Positions 17,666-26,767 of a stretch of 64,000 nt of DNA are shown in pieces. Under the pieces are notes generated by a model that saw only the letters and a list, made by a program, of their open reading frames with translations, did no database searches and was not told the origin of the DNA. Numbering within the stretch: the first letter of the stretch is position 1; each line of letters opens with the position of its first letter. This DNA comes from Blautia sp. GTDB taxonomy: Bacteria; Bacillota; Clostridia; Lachnospirales; Lachnospiraceae. Position numbers and translations under genes: made by a program. Location of the stretch: contig JAFWGA010000043.1 of NCBI GenBank assembly GCA_017515325.1, positions 1 through 64,000 on the forward strand. The letters run 5' to 3'.

Positions 17666-18661
17666 TTACTGCATGTCAAGAATCTGCTGATACAGATCGG
17701 CAAGCTTTTCGGTGTTGGCCTTGATGGTGGGCTGGCAGGCTTCGATCCAGGGAGTCTTGTCCTCGACTTCGATCACGGTTGCACCGTCTTCCGCAAGCTT
17801 CTCGAAGGTCTCGGCTTCGATCTCGGCAACCTTTTCACGGCAAACGCCAGAAGCGTACTCAGCAGCTTCCATGATCCAGCCCTGCTGCTCCTCGTTCAGT
17901 TTTGCCCAGCCGGCATCAGAGATGACGATCTGCAGTGCGCCAAGGGTATGGCCATCCAGAAGCAGATAAGGAGCCACTTCCTGGAAGGCATTGGAACGAT
18001 AGTTGGGAGTCGGCTGCTCGGCGCCGTCAACAACACCGGTATTCAGAGCGCTGTAGAGCTCTGTGAAGGCTACGGTTGTGGCAGATGCGCCAAGGTCGGT
18101 AACCATACCGGTCATGATGGGATCAGAGGAAACACGAATCTTCAGGCCCTTCATATCGTCCAGAGTTCTGACTTCGTTCTTGAAGAAGAAATGGCGGAAG
18201 CCTTCTTCTCCATAGCAAAGACCACGCAGAGGCAGACCTACCTCCTGCGGCTCCATCAGGAAATCCTTTGCCAGATCGCTGGCAGCGAAATTCCAGAAAT
18301 GCTCCTCATTGACGAAGGTGTAGGGGATGGACAGAAGGCTGGCCTTATCACAACCGTACTGTGTCAGGGCAAATGCGGAAATACGGCTGATATCGGTGAT
18401 ATTGCCATAACCCAGCAGATTGTCCAGAATCTGATCCTCAGAGCCCAGGACGCCACCGGCCTGGATATCGATCAGGACTGAGCCGCCGGAAAGCTCCTCT
18501 GTCTTTTCTTTGAAGGCCTTTGCCATTTCGCCGACAATGGTGCCATCGAGCGGATTAACCTCAGCATAGGTAAGTGTGATGGGGTCGTCAGCAAGTACGG
18601 TTACTGCACAAAGTGAGAATGCCATGCACAGTGTCATGAGAGCTGCCAGGAATTTTTTCAT
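17666..18661 (-). CDS. TRAP transporter substrate-binding protein (DctP type)
   Basis: The 331-residue secreted protein captures the substrate for the TRAP permease. It has an N-terminal signal (MKKFLAALMTLCMAFS) that ends in VLADD, a signal peptidase I-like site. There is no canonical lipobox: the two cysteines are preceded by Leu. The DctP fold is clear from the TELYSALNTGVVDGAEQP block, which includes the usual ligand-contacting arginine region before it (KGLKIRVSSDP). It is the first gene of the operon, with its own promoter about 65 nt upstream and a terminator behind it. Confidence 0.92.
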   Translation of the reverse strand: MKKFLAALMTLCMAFSLCAVTVLADDPITLTYAEVNPLDGTIVGEMAKAFKEKTEELSGGSVLIDIQAGGVLGSEDQILDNLLGYGNITDISRISAFALTQYGCDKASLLSIPYTFVNEEHFWNFAASDLAKDFLMEPQEVGLPLRGLCYGEEGFRHFFFKNEVRTLDDMKGLKIRVSSDPIMTGMVTDLGASATTVAFTELYSALNTGVVDGAEQPTPNYRSNAFQEVAPYLLLDGHTLGALQIVISDAGWAKLNEEQQGWIMEAAEYASGVCREKVAEIEAETFEKLAEDGATVIEVEDKTPWIEACQPTIKANTEKLADLYQQILDMQ

Positions 18662-18732
18662 ATTTCCTACCTCCTATACGTTTTGTGGATATTCAGTAAA
18701 AGCCAAACCATCCTTTTTGACTTACAGGTAAT

Positions 18733-18760
18733 ATTTTAGCAGATTGCCAACTATTTTCAA
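18733..18760 (-). promoter_or_regulatory. Promoter of the uronate/TRAP operon
   Basis: TTGAAA (18760-18755) and TAAAAT (18738-18733) are 16 bp apart on the minus strand. Predicted start is near 18726, giving a leader of about 65 nt. No operator was recognised. Confidence 0.6.
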
Positions 18761-18793
18761 GACTTTTTATAAAAAATATTCCAAACATACCGC

Positions 18794-18823
18794 TTGCATC
18801 TTCCTGACTTATTATAGTACAAT
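18794..18823 (+). promoter_or_regulatory. Possible promoter of the YcxB-like gene
   Basis: TTGCAT (18794-18799) and TACAAT (18818-18823) are 18 bp apart. The leader to the ATG at 19064 would be about 235 nt and includes a strong hairpin at 18923-18950. Apart from the two promoters and this hairpin, the 400-bp region holds nothing recognisable. Confidence 0.35.
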
Positions 18824-18922
18824 TACCATTGCGGTTGCCTCTACTGCAAAACGCAAAGTACTGATGCATTATCATCGATGCCCGACTGTCAGCTTTGATT
18901 CCTTTACGCTTGAAAAAATCTT

Positions 18923-18954
18923 CACCGGCGCGGTTAAAGCTGCGCCGGTGTTTT
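18923..18954 (+). terminator. Hairpin with short T-run in the leader
   Basis: CACCGGCGC (18923-18931) pairs with GCGCCGGTG (18942-18950) and is followed by TTTT. It could act as a weak terminator or attenuator ahead of the YcxB-like gene. The T-run is short. Confidence 0.45.
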
Positions 18955-19063
18955 GCCATATGGGGAAGGCTCAGGTTCTTTTCGGCTTTGTCTGCCCAAA
19001 CGGAAAAACTGCCATCCAGATGCCATTGATCAGATCGGAACATACGTTTCAAGGGAGAATTCT

Positions 19064-19591
19064 ATGTCAGCTGCCTCAAAAGCCTCTATCAAGATTCCCG
19101 CCAATCTGGACAGTAAGGATTTTGTCCGCTTTGGCTTATTTGATGCCTTCCGGAGAAAAAAGCTCTGGAAAGCCCCTCTGCTTTTTACTGTCATCATGCT
19201 TTCCTTTGGCGGAGTATGCTTTGGTCTGAGAACCAAAAATCCGCAGGCTCTTCTGCCGGCCACCATTCTGACTGTGATCGGCCTTTTGCTCCCTCTCGTA
19301 TGGTTTTTTCTCTTCCTTTCTTCCTTGAAGACCCAGGCAAAAAAGTTCCGGCTCTCCAAGGCTAAGGCACAATACGTTACCAGTCTATCGCCTGACCGGA
19401 TCAAGGTGGTCAAAGGAAAAGAAGAGGGGATATTCTACTGGAAGGATGTGTACATGGCTTATCGGGCAAAAGGATGTATCTACCTTTATGTCTCACCCAC
19501 AAGGGCTTTTCTGCTGCCGGACCATGCCGATTCCGAAGCAGCCTGGGACATGATCCTTTCTCTCCTGCCGGCGGAGAAAGTGAAAGGATAA
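19064..19591 (+). CDS. YcxB-like membrane protein
   Basis: The 175-residue protein has two adjacent hydrophobic segments (about residues 38-57 and 67-88) and then a soluble C-terminal domain. The segment FYWKDVYMAYRAKGCIYLYVSPTR, split here as YWKDVYMAYRAKG then IYLYVSPTR, fits the YcxB-like C-terminal family, whose function is unknown. The ATG follows AAGGGAG by 6 nt. It is followed after about 110 bp by the alpha-xylosidase gene. Confidence 0.7.
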   Translation: MSAASKASIKIPANLDSKDFVRFGLFDAFRRKKLWKAPLLFTVIMLSFGGVCFGLRTKNPQALLPATILTVIGLLLPLVWFFLFLSSLKTQAKKFRLSKAKAQYVTSLSPDRIKVVKGKEEGIFYWKDVYMAYRAKGCIYLYVSPTRAFLLPDHADSEAAWDMILSLLPAEKVKG

Positions 19592-19610
19592 TGGAGCAGC
19601 TCAGCCCCGG

Positions 19611-19647
19611 CGCAGAAAACGAATCAAAATACCACGTTTTGTTCATT
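19611..19647. repeat. Copy of the 19-nt leader word
   Basis: CGCAGAAAACGAATCAAAA at 19611-19629 differs at one position from 33740-33758. AAAACG here can pair with CGTTTT at 19634-19639. It lies between the YcxB-like gene and the alpha-xylosidase gene. Confidence 0.5.
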
Positions 19648-19703
19648 TCCTATAAAAAAATGAAACAGTTACCAGGGACATTCACAAAAACGGAGGATTT
19701 GCT

Positions 19704-22025
19704 ATGCGATTTCATAACGGTTACTGGCTTCTGAAGGAGGGAGTAGGATGCTTTTCCCCTCAACAGGTCTATGAGGTGAAGAAGGATGCAGACAGTCTCA
19801 CCTTCTTAGGGCCTACGGTTAAGGTTCATGACAAGGGAGATACTCTGGGATGCATTATGCTGACTGTGAGAATAAGCGCACCTATGGAGGGTGTGATCCG
19901 AGTGCAGACCTGGCACCATAAGGGACTTATCCCCAAGGGGCCGGATTTTGTCCTGGATCTTTCTCAGGATGGAAGGTATTTTCATGCCCAGGAAACAGAG
20001 GAGTCTCTTGTGATCACCAGCGGCCGTCTGAGCCTGGTGATCGCGAAAAACGATTTCTCCATGGCCTATTATAGGGAAGAGAAACTCCTGACCAGGAGCG
20101 CTTCGCGGGATCTTGCCTATATGAAAACCGATTGGCGTGGCTCCTACGCTTACGATAAAGGGATACAGGATGCCTGGATGCGGCAGCAGCTTTCCCTTTC
20201 CGTTGACGAAAAGATATACGGATTGGGGGAGCGATTCGGAGCCTTTGTCAAAAACGGACAAAGCATTCGGATCTGGAATGAGGACGGAGGCACCAGCTCT
20301 GAACAGGCCTACAAAAATATCCCATTCTATCTCTCTGACAGGGATTATGGTGTCTTGGTCAATCACCCGGAAAGCGTAGAATTTGAAATCGGAACGGAAC
20401 AGGTATCCAAGGTCGGCTTTGCCGTAAAAGGAGAATACCTGGATTATTTCCTCTTTGAAGGGGCATCCATGAAAGAGGTGCTGCGTCGATACACTGACCT
20501 GACCGGCAAACCGGCTCTTCCCCCGGAATGGACCTTCGGCCTGTGGCTTTCCACTTCTTTTACCACGGATTACGATGAAAACACCGTCATGCATTTCATT
20601 GACGGTATGGCAGAGCGAGGGATCCCTCTGAGTGTCTTCCATTTCGACTGCTGTTGGATGAGGGAATTCCACTGGACAGATTTCATCTGGGACCAGAGAG
20701 TCTTTCCGGATCCGGAGGCTATGCTCTCCCGGATCCATCAGAAAGGGATCCATGTCTGCGTCTGGATTAATCCTTACATTGCCCAGGCCTCAGCCCTCTT
20801 TGATGAGGGAATGGAAAAGGGATATTTTGTCCGGCGGCCGGACGGGAGTGTATGGCAGTGGGATATGTGGCAGCCCGGAATGGCCCTGGTGGATTTCACA
20901 AACCCCAAGGCCAGAGCCTGGTTCCAGGATGGCCTGAAACAGCTCCTGGACATGGGTGTGGATTGTTTTAAAACGGATTTTGGGGAAAGGATTCCCACTG
21001 ATGTCGTCTACTACGATGGATCTGATCCTCAGAAGATGCACAATTTCTATACCTATCTCTATAATGAAACCGTTTTTGAACTGCTCAGAAGGGAACGCGG
21101 AGAAAACGAGGCTGTCGTTTTTGCCCGGTCTGCCACCTGCGGCGGTCAAAAGTTCCCGGTACACTGGGGCGGTGATTGCTTCTCCGACTATGTCTCCATG
21201 GAGCAAAGCCTTCGCGGCGGTCTTTCTCTGACCAGCTCCGGTTTTGGCTTCTGGAGCCACGATATCGGAGGTTTTGAGAGTAAGTCAACGGCAGATGTCT
21301 ACAAACGGTGGGCAGCCTTCGGCCTTCTCTCCACCCACTCCCGCCTGCACGGCAGTTCTTCCTACCGTGTACCCTGGAATTATGACGATGAAGCTGTGGA
21401 TGTCGTGCGTTTCTTCAGCAGGCTGAAAAGAAGTTTTCTGCCCTATCTTTACAGCCAGGCCGTTCACACTGCCCGTACCGGTATCCCTCTGATGAGGAGT
21501 ATGGCTCTTGAATTCGAAGGGGACAATAACTGTCGTTATCTGGACAAGCAATATATGTTGGGGTCTTCCCTCCTGGTTGCTCCCGTCCTGAATGAAGATG
21601 GTTTTGTTTCCTACTATCTTCCCCAGGGAAGATGGACCAACTACCTGACGGGCGAAAGCTGCGAGGGCGGCTGCTGGAGAAAGGAAAAGCATGAATACCT
21701 CTCTATTCCCCTTTGGGTAAGGCCCAATAGCCTGATCCCGGTTCTCCCCTTTGATGAGGAGGACATGGAAACAGCCTATGATCATCTGGAGCTGAGAGCC
21801 TATGAAATCAGCACTGCCGGTGCGGTTGCCCGTGTGTACCACCAGGGAAGAGGAACCCTCTCTGCCACTGTCAAGCTGGATGGCACAGAGCTCCTTGCCA
21901 CAATCAGGGGAGGGGATGCCCTCCTGCGCCTCATAAACAGAAGTATTCCGGAGGATCCTCAGTCTTCTATACAGAAGGATGGCAACGATACCCTCATCCC
22001 GCTATACAGTCCTCAAAAAAGATAA
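19704..22025 (+). CDS. yicI: Alpha-xylosidase, GH31 (YicI type)
   Basis: This 773-residue retaining glycosidase of family GH31 releases alpha-xylose from xyloglucan-type oligosaccharides. The nucleophile region is KTDFGERIPTDV and the acid/base region is HWGGDC. The N-terminus MRFHNGYWLLKEGV and the block GLGERFGAFVKNGQ are characteristic of YicI rather than maltase-type GH31 members. No signal peptide, so it acts inside the cell on imported oligosaccharide. AGGA precedes the ATG. It stands next to the uronate operon, which suggests joint use on plant cell-wall sugars. Confidence 0.93.
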   Translation: MRFHNGYWLLKEGVGCFSPQQVYEVKKDADSLTFLGPTVKVHDKGDTLGCIMLTVRISAPMEGVIRVQTWHHKGLIPKGPDFVLDLSQDGRYFHAQETEESLVITSGRLSLVIAKNDFSMAYYREEKLLTRSASRDLAYMKTDWRGSYAYDKGIQDAWMRQQLSLSVDEKIYGLGERFGAFVKNGQSIRIWNEDGGTSSEQAYKNIPFYLSDRDYGVLVNHPESVEFEIGTEQVSKVGFAVKGEYLDYFLFEGASMKEVLRRYTDLTGKPALPPEWTFGLWLSTSFTTDYDENTVMHFIDGMAERGIPLSVFHFDCCWMREFHWTDFIWDQRVFPDPEAMLSRIHQKGIHVCVWINPYIAQASALFDEGMEKGYFVRRPDGSVWQWDMWQPGMALVDFTNPKARAWFQDGLKQLLDMGVDCFKTDFGERIPTDVVYYDGSDPQKMHNFYTYLYNETVFELLRRERGENEAVVFARSATCGGQKFPVHWGGDCFSDYVSMEQSLRGGLSLTSSGFGFWSHDIGGFESKSTADVYKRWAAFGLLSTHSRLHGSSSYRVPWNYDDEAVDVVRFFSRLKRSFLPYLYSQAVHTARTGIPLMRSMALEFEGDNNCRYLDKQYMLGSSLLVAPVLNEDGFVSYYLPQGRWTNYLTGESCEGGCWRKEKHEYLSIPLWVRPNSLIPVLPFDEEDMETAYDHLELRAYEISTAGAVARVYHQGRGTLSATVKLDGTELLATIRGGDALLRLINRSIPEDPQSSIQKDGNDTLIPLYSPQKR

Positions 22026-22114
22026 CGACCTATGCTTCGTAGGTATGTGATGTTCTGCCTGGATAAATTCAGCCATAATATCACATACCCAAGGTCACCA
22101 GCACAAGTCGAAAG
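22026..22114 (+). ncRNA. Structured element, copy 1
   Basis: The element starts right after the alpha-xylosidase stop. Its 62-nt core (22038-22099) matches 51 of 62 bases of the core at 42450-42511. The main stem pairs GGTATGTGAT with ATCACATACC, with a small inner CTG/CAG hairpin around GGATAAAT. A weaker outer stem joins CGAC near 22026 with GTCG near 22108. No protein reading is conserved. Here it sits in the 3' part of a message, so it may be a remnant, a small RNA or a 3' element. Function unknown. Confidence 0.6.
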
Positions 22115-22148
22115 ATAAAAGTCGAAAGATAATGATTAATGATATAGG

Positions 22149-22200
22149 AAAAAAGAGCTCCTGCGGTTCGGAAAACACCGAACCACAAGAGCTCTTTCTT
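22149..22200 (-). terminator. Terminator of nifJ
   Basis: GAGCTC/GAGCTC outer arms and GGTTCGG/CCGAACC inner arms form a long hairpin (22149-22197). On the minus strand it ends in six T. The plus strand has a poorer T-run, so it may also stop the convergent alpha-xylosidase transcript. Confidence 0.85.
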
Positions 22201-22257
22201 ATTTTCCGGAGACTCCAATCCCAGCTATGTATGCGGGAAACAGCCCCGGCAAATGCA

Positions 22258-25200
22258 TCATTCTGCTTTGTCTGTGTACAGATCTACCAGCTTGGTGAGA
22301 TACTCGAAGCGAGCGGCCGCCTCTGCCTGGTTCTTTGCGAAGAGACGTTCTGCCTTCTCCGGATTCTGACGCTGCAGAGAATTGTAACGAACCTCACCGT
22401 TAAGGAAGTCAAGGTAATCGGTCATATCCGGAGCCTTGGAATCCAGGGTGAACTTCTTGCCCTCTGCTGCCGGATTGAAGCGGAAGCAATGCCAATAGCC
22501 AACCTTTACAGCCAGCTCTTCTTCGGTCTGAGCCTTGGCCATGCCCTTCTTGATACCATGGTTGATGCAGGGAGCGTAAGCGATGATCAGTGACGGTCCC
22601 GGATAAGCCTCTGCCTCGGAGATTGCCTTGATGGCCTGGTTGAAGTCTGCGCCCATGGAAATCTGAGCCACATAGACATAGCCATAGCTCATGGCGATGG
22701 ATGCCATATCTTTCTTCTTTACTTCCTTGCCGCCTGCAGCAAACTGAGCGATGGCACCAGTCGGGGTAGCCTTGGAGGACTGTCCGCCTGTGTTGGAATA
22801 AACCTCGGTATCGAAGATCATGACATTGATGTCGCGTCCGCTTGCCAGTACGTGGTCTACGCCGCCGAAACCAATATCATAGCCCCAGCCGTCGCCACCG
22901 AAGATCCACTGAGACTTCTTCGCCAGGAAGTCCTTCTGAAGCAGGATCTCCTTGGCAGCGTCGCAGCCGCATGCCTCAAGGGCAGCAATCAGCTTATCTG
23001 TAGCGGAGAGGTTGGCAGAACCACATGCGAAGGTATCCAGCCATCCCTGGCAGGCAGCCTTTACGTCTTCCTTATCAGAGGCAGCACACAGAGCCTCAAC
23101 CTTTGCCTTCAGGCCGTCACGGATAGCTCTCTGGGCAAGAAGCATACCATAACCGAACTCTGCATTGTCCTCAAAGAGGGAGTTGCCCCATGCCGGGCCC
23201 TGTCCCTTGGCATTGACCGTGTAAGGAGTGGACGGTGAGGAGTTGCCCCAGATGGAGGAGCAGCCTGTTGCATTGGCAATATACATATGATCGCCGAAGA
23301 GCTGAGTGATCAGCTTAGCATACGGAGTCTCGCCGCAGCCTGCGCATGCGCCGGAGAACTCAAGCAGCGGCTGCTTGAACTGGCTGCCCTTAACGGTGGT
23401 CTCTTTGAACTTATCAATAACATCCTGCTTGACAGGAAGGGTAACGCCATAGTCGAAGAAGACCTGAGAACCCTGGTTTGCTTCGAGACCGCCCATAACG
23501 AGAGCCTTCTCGCCCTTCTTGCCCGGGCAGACATTGGCGCAGGAGCCGCAGCCTGTACAGTCAAGAGCGGAGACAGTCATGGTGAACTGATATTCCTTCA
23601 TACCAGTCATGGGCAGAGTCTTCAGTCCTTCGGGAGCAGCAGCAACCTCTGCTTCTGTCAGGGCAACGGGACGAATAACAGCATGGGGGCATACATATGC
23701 GCATCTGTTACACTGGATACAGTTATCCGGATTCCATACCGGGATGTTGACGGCGATCCCACGCTTTTCAAAAGCGGCGGCGCCGGACGGGGTTGTGCCG
23801 TCCACATAAGCTGAGAAGGCAGAAACCGGGAGGCTGTTGCCTTCCTGGGCATTGACGTAAGCCTGAATGTTGTTGACGAAATCGACAACCTCTCCGGCTC
23901 CGTCCGCATGACCCATGGTCAGGCCTTCGTCTGCAGCGTTCTTCCAGCTCTCGGGCACCTTGACCTCAACTGCCTGCAGAGCGCCGGCATCGATAGCGGC
24001 CCAGTTCTTCTGAACAACATCATCACCCTTACGGCCGTAGGTAGCCTTTGCGGCAGCCTTCATCAGCTCGATGGCCTGTGCCTCCGGGATAATGCCGGTA
24101 AGCTTAAAGAATGCGGACTGCAGAATGGTGTTGATACGGGTCGGGCCCATGCCGGTCTCGATACCGATCTTCACGCCGTCGATGGTGTAGAACTTGATGC
24201 CATGGTTGGCGATATATGCCTTTACCTGGCCGGGAAGATGCTTCTCAAGGCCTTCCATATCCCATGCACAGTTCAGAAGGAAGGTACCGCCGTCTACCAG
24301 TTCCTGTACCATGTTGTACTTGCGTACATAGGAAGGATTATGGCAGGCAACGAAATCTGCCTTGTGGATCAGATAGGTGGACTTAATGGGCTTCTTGCCG
24401 AAGCGCAGGTGGGACATGGTCACGCCGCCGGACTTTTTGGAGTCATAATCAAAATATGCCTGGGCATACATATCGGTGTTGTCGCCGATGATCTTGATGG
24501 AGTTCTTGTTTGCTCCGACAGTACCGTCAGCACCAAGGCCCCAGAATTTGCAGTTTGTGGTTCCTTCCGGTGTGGTAACGATAGGAGCACCCACCTCAAG
24601 GGACAGATTGGTGACATCATCCTTGATACCAAGAGTGAAGTGATCCTTCTCGGTATTGTCATATACGGCAACGATCATAGCCGGTGTGGTATCCTTTGAA
24701 CCGAGACCGAAACGGCCGGCAAGAATCTTCACGCCGTCAAACCTGGAGCCCTTCAGAGCTGCCACAACGTCAAGGTAAAGCGGTTCGCCAAAGGCGCCCG
24801 GCTCTTTTGTTCTGTCGAGAACGGTGATGACCTTGGTGGTATCCGGGATCGCATCGATGAGAGCCTGAGCACAGAAAGGCCTGTACAGGCGGACCTTAAC
24901 GACGCCAACCTTGCGGCCTGCAGCTGCCAGGTAGTCAATGGTCTCTTCGATGGTATCATTGACGGAACCCATAGCCACGATCACATGCTCTGCATCCGGA
25001 GCACCATAATAATTGAAGAGCTTATAGTCTGTACCGATCTTGGCGTTGACCTTGTCCATGTAGTCCTGTACGATGCCCGGAAGCGCATCATAGAAGGGGT
25101 TGCAGGCTTCTCTTGCCTGGAAGAAGATGTCCGGGTTCTGAGCAGAGCCGCGCTGGCAGGGATGATTGGGATTCAGGGCATGATTGCGGAACTCGTTGAT

Positions 25201-25797
25201 GGCATCCATATCGGCCATATCCTTGAGGTCCTCATAATCCCAGGTCTCAATCTTCTGGATCTCATGGGAGGTACGGAAACCATCGAAGAAGTTGATGAAA
25301 GGAACCTTGCCCTTGATGGCTGCCAGATGGGCTACAGGAGTAAGGTCCATGACTTCCTGTACGGATGACTCGCAGAGCATGGCACAGCCTGTCTGACGAC
25401 ATGCCATAACGTCGGAATGATCACCGAAAATGGACAGAGCATGGGAAGCAATAGCACGGGCGGAAACATTGAAAACGCCTGGAAGCTGCTCACCGGCGAT
25501 CTTATAGAGATTCGGGATCATCAGAAGGAGACCCTGAGAAGCAGTATAGGTCGTGGTCAAAGCGCCTGCTGCCAGAGAGCCATGAACTGCGCCGGCAGCT
25601 CCTGCCTCGGACTGCATCTCAGTAACCTGGACTTCCTGTCCGAAAATGTTTTTTCTGCCCTGGGTAGCCCACTCGTCAGTGGCCTCTGCCATAACAGATG
25701 AAGGAGTGATGGGGTAAATCGCAGCAACATCTGAAAAAGCGTATGATGCATGAGCGGCTGCATGATTTCCATCCATGGTTTTCATTTTTCTTGCCAT
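22258..25797 (-). CDS. nifJ: Pyruvate:ferredoxin (flavodoxin) oxidoreductase
   Basis: The 1179-residue single-chain enzyme converts pyruvate and CoA to acetyl-CoA and CO2, passing electrons to ferredoxin. The N-terminal pyrimidine-binding domain starts MDGNHAAAHASYAFSDV. The gamma-type domain follows (about 420-600). Two [4Fe-4S] motifs are CIQCNRCAYVCPH and CTGCGSCANVCPG, and another cluster is held by CAGCGE and later cysteines. The thiamine diphosphate site is GGDGWGYDIGFGG with NTGGQ. AAGGAGG lies 11 nt before the ATG. The leader of about 170 nt has an extended -10 promoter, a 26-bp palindrome and an overlapping small frame. Confidence 0.97.
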   Translation of the reverse strand: MARKMKTMDGNHAAAHASYAFSDVAAIYPITPSSVMAEATDEWATQGRKNIFGQEVQVTEMQSEAGAAGAVHGSLAAGALTTTYTASQGLLLMIPNLYKIAGEQLPGVFNVSARAIASHALSIFGDHSDVMACRQTGCAMLCESSVQEVMDLTPVAHLAAIKGKVPFINFFDGFRTSHEIQKIETWDYEDLKDMADMDAINEFRNHALNPNHPCQRGSAQNPDIFFQAREACNPFYDALPGIVQDYMDKVNAKIGTDYKLFNYYGAPDAEHVIVAMGSVNDTIEETIDYLAAAGRKVGVVKVRLYRPFCAQALIDAIPDTTKVITVLDRTKEPGAFGEPLYLDVVAALKGSRFDGVKILAGRFGLGSKDTTPAMIVAVYDNTEKDHFTLGIKDDVTNLSLEVGAPIVTTPEGTTNCKFWGLGADGTVGANKNSIKIIGDNTDMYAQAYFDYDSKKSGGVTMSHLRFGKKPIKSTYLIHKADFVACHNPSYVRKYNMVQELVDGGTFLLNCAWDMEGLEKHLPGQVKAYIANHGIKFYTIDGVKIGIETGMGPTRINTILQSAFFKLTGIIPEAQAIELMKAAAKATYGRKGDDVVQKNWAAIDAGALQAVEVKVPESWKNAADEGLTMGHADGAGEVVDFVNNIQAYVNAQEGNSLPVSAFSAYVDGTTPSGAAAFEKRGIAVNIPVWNPDNCIQCNRCAYVCPHAVIRPVALTEAEVAAAPEGLKTLPMTGMKEYQFTMTVSALDCTGCGSCANVCPGKKGEKALVMGGLEANQGSQVFFDYGVTLPVKQDVIDKFKETTVKGSQFKQPLLEFSGACAGCGETPYAKLITQLFGDHMYIANATGCSSIWGNSSPSTPYTVNAKGQGPAWGNSLFEDNAEFGYGMLLAQRAIRDGLKAKVEALCAASDKEDVKAACQGWLDTFACGSANLSATDKLIAALEACGCDAAKEILLQKDFLAKKSQWIFGGDGWGYDIGFGGVDHVLASGRDINVMIFDTEVYSNTGGQSSKATPTGAIAQFAAGGKEVKKKDMASIAMSYGYVYVAQISMGADFNQAIKAISEAEAYPGPSLIIAYAPCINHGIKKGMAKAQTEEELAVKVGYWHCFRFNPAAEGKKFTLDSKAPDMTDYLDFLNGEVRYNSLQRQNPEKAERLFAKNQAEAAARFEYLTKLVDLYTDKAE

Positions 25798-25949
25798 AGT
25801 ATCATATACCTCCTTAAGCGGTATGTGCGGAATTGACGCCGGAAGAAGAAAAACCTCCTGAGGCGTGACATCCCGGTGTAGGACCTGTCTTCCTGCGGCC
25901 TTCCGGTTCCAAAAAGCATCAGGATCAGGCCAGAGTTCTTTAGGTGCAT
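25782..25949 (-). CDS. Possible 55-aa upstream frame overlapping nifJ
   Basis: A frame of 55 codons starts at the ATG at 25949, 7 nt after AGGAG, and stops with TGA at 25784-25782, inside the fifth codon of nifJ. The product is basic and begins MHLKNSGLILMLFGTG. Its ribosome site and start lie inside a 26-bp palindrome. It may be a leader peptide that couples translation to nifJ, or a chance frame. No similarity is recognised. Confidence 0.3.
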   Translation of the reverse strand: MHLKNSGLILMLFGTGRPQEDRSYTGMSRLRRFFFFRRQFRTYRLRRYMILWQEK

Positions 25950-25979
25950 GGCCATGCTCCTAAACCAAAACCTATTATA
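25939..25979 (-). promoter_or_regulatory. Extended -10 promoter and palindrome of nifJ
   Basis: On the minus strand TGCTATAAT (TATAAT at 25979-25974) is an extended -10 box without a good -35. A dyad of 26 bp (25964-25939) begins about three bases after the predicted start: TTTAGG and GCATGG pair with CCATGC and CCTAAA, with one A opposite A on each side. It could be a repressor operator, or an mRNA 5' stem that hides AGGAG and an ATG. Confidence 0.55.
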
Positions 25980-26033
25980 GCATAGATTCTACAAAATTTG
26001 GAAAAAAATTTTTGATTTTTATGTATAATATTT

Positions 26034-26114
26034 GGAACAGCAAGCTATATTTTTTCGACCTGGGTATCGGTCAGTTTCATGACGGCAAAGGTCGAAGGAT
26101 TTGATAACAGTTCC
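26034..26114. other. Nested inverted repeats between aroK and nifJ
   Basis: Three nested dyads are seen: GGAAC (26034) with GTTCC (26110), TTCGACC (26054) with GGTCGAA (26090) and GTCA (26070) with TGAC (26080). No U-tract follows on either strand, so it is not an obvious terminator. The remaining gap from 25798 to 26142 holds the nifJ leader and an AT-rich promoter region. Confidence 0.45.
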
Positions 26115-26142
26115 GTCACAGAGAATTTTCTCTTTTCTGTCA

Positions 26143-26652
26143 TTATTCAAAAGACCTGACAGCGATCAAAATTTCATCTGCTATTTCATGGATTTTTTTG
26201 CCGTCTGTACATACCGTCACCTGGGCAGCGGCTTCATATGCAGGCCTGCGTTTCTCCAATAAGGAAGTGATGTATTCCAGGTTCATTCTGCCATCCAGAA
26301 GAGGTCGGTTTCGGGAATAACGTACATGCCCGAAAACAGTTTCCGGAGATGCCTTCAGATACACAATCACCCCCTTCTCCTTCATAATACGGACATTCTC
26401 CTCCCTCATGGCCGTTCCACCGCCGCAGGAGACCACAAAATCTCCCTTTACCTCCAGCTTGTTCAGCAGCTCAGTCTCCAGCTGTCGGAAATAGGTCTCT
26501 CCTCGTTCCGCGAAGATCCTGCTGATTTTCATTCCCTCCTCCGTCTCTATTTTTTCATCCATCTCGATCCGTTCATATCCCCGGTAGCTTTCCAGAAAGT
26601 GAGAAATTGTGCTCTTCCCGCTTCCCATAAAACCGATCAGAAAAATAACCAT
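26143..26652 (-). CDS. aroK: Shikimate kinase
   Basis: The 169-residue kinase phosphorylates shikimate at the 3-hydroxyl in aromatic amino-acid synthesis. GFMGSGKST is the P-loop, MDEKIE the shikimate-binding Asp region, RGETYFRQLE the motif with the substrate Arg, CGGGTAMR the glycine-rich motif and RNRPLL the lid arginine. The ATG at 26652 follows GGGAG by 10 nt. The frame extends 27 codons upstream but those residues precede the P-loop by too far for the family. No other aro gene is present in the window. Confidence 0.93.
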   Translation of the reverse strand: MVIFLIGFMGSGKSTISHFLESYRGYERIEMDEKIETEEGMKISRIFAERGETYFRQLETELLNKLEVKGDFVVSCGGGTAMREENVRIMKEKGVIVYLKASPETVFGHVRYSRNRPLLDGRMNLEYITSLLEKRRPAYEAAAQVTVCTDGKKIHEIADEILIAVRSFE

Positions 26653-26740
26653 ACCATACAATCTCCCTTTGCAATACCTTTTTGTCATTTTCTTGTTTAC
26701 GTTATACCAAAAATCCGTTATACTGTATAGCACTGTTTGT

Positions 26741-26767
26741 ACGTAACGACTGAGCAGTTACTACGAA
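26741..26767. repeat. Small inverted repeat shared with two other gaps
   Basis: ACGTAACGACTGAGC (26741-26755) matches the reverse complement of 6379-6393 at 14 of 15 bases. The next part (26754-26767) matches the reverse complement of 43790-43803 at 13 of 14. CGTAAC and GTTAC form a short dyad. It lies between the divergent aroK and ABC-F genes. Confidence 0.5.

Noticed and set aside
18693-19052. 119-codon minus-strand frame in the dctP-YcxB gap
   Set aside because: It spans two predicted promoters and a hairpin, has no ribosome site and resembles no protein.
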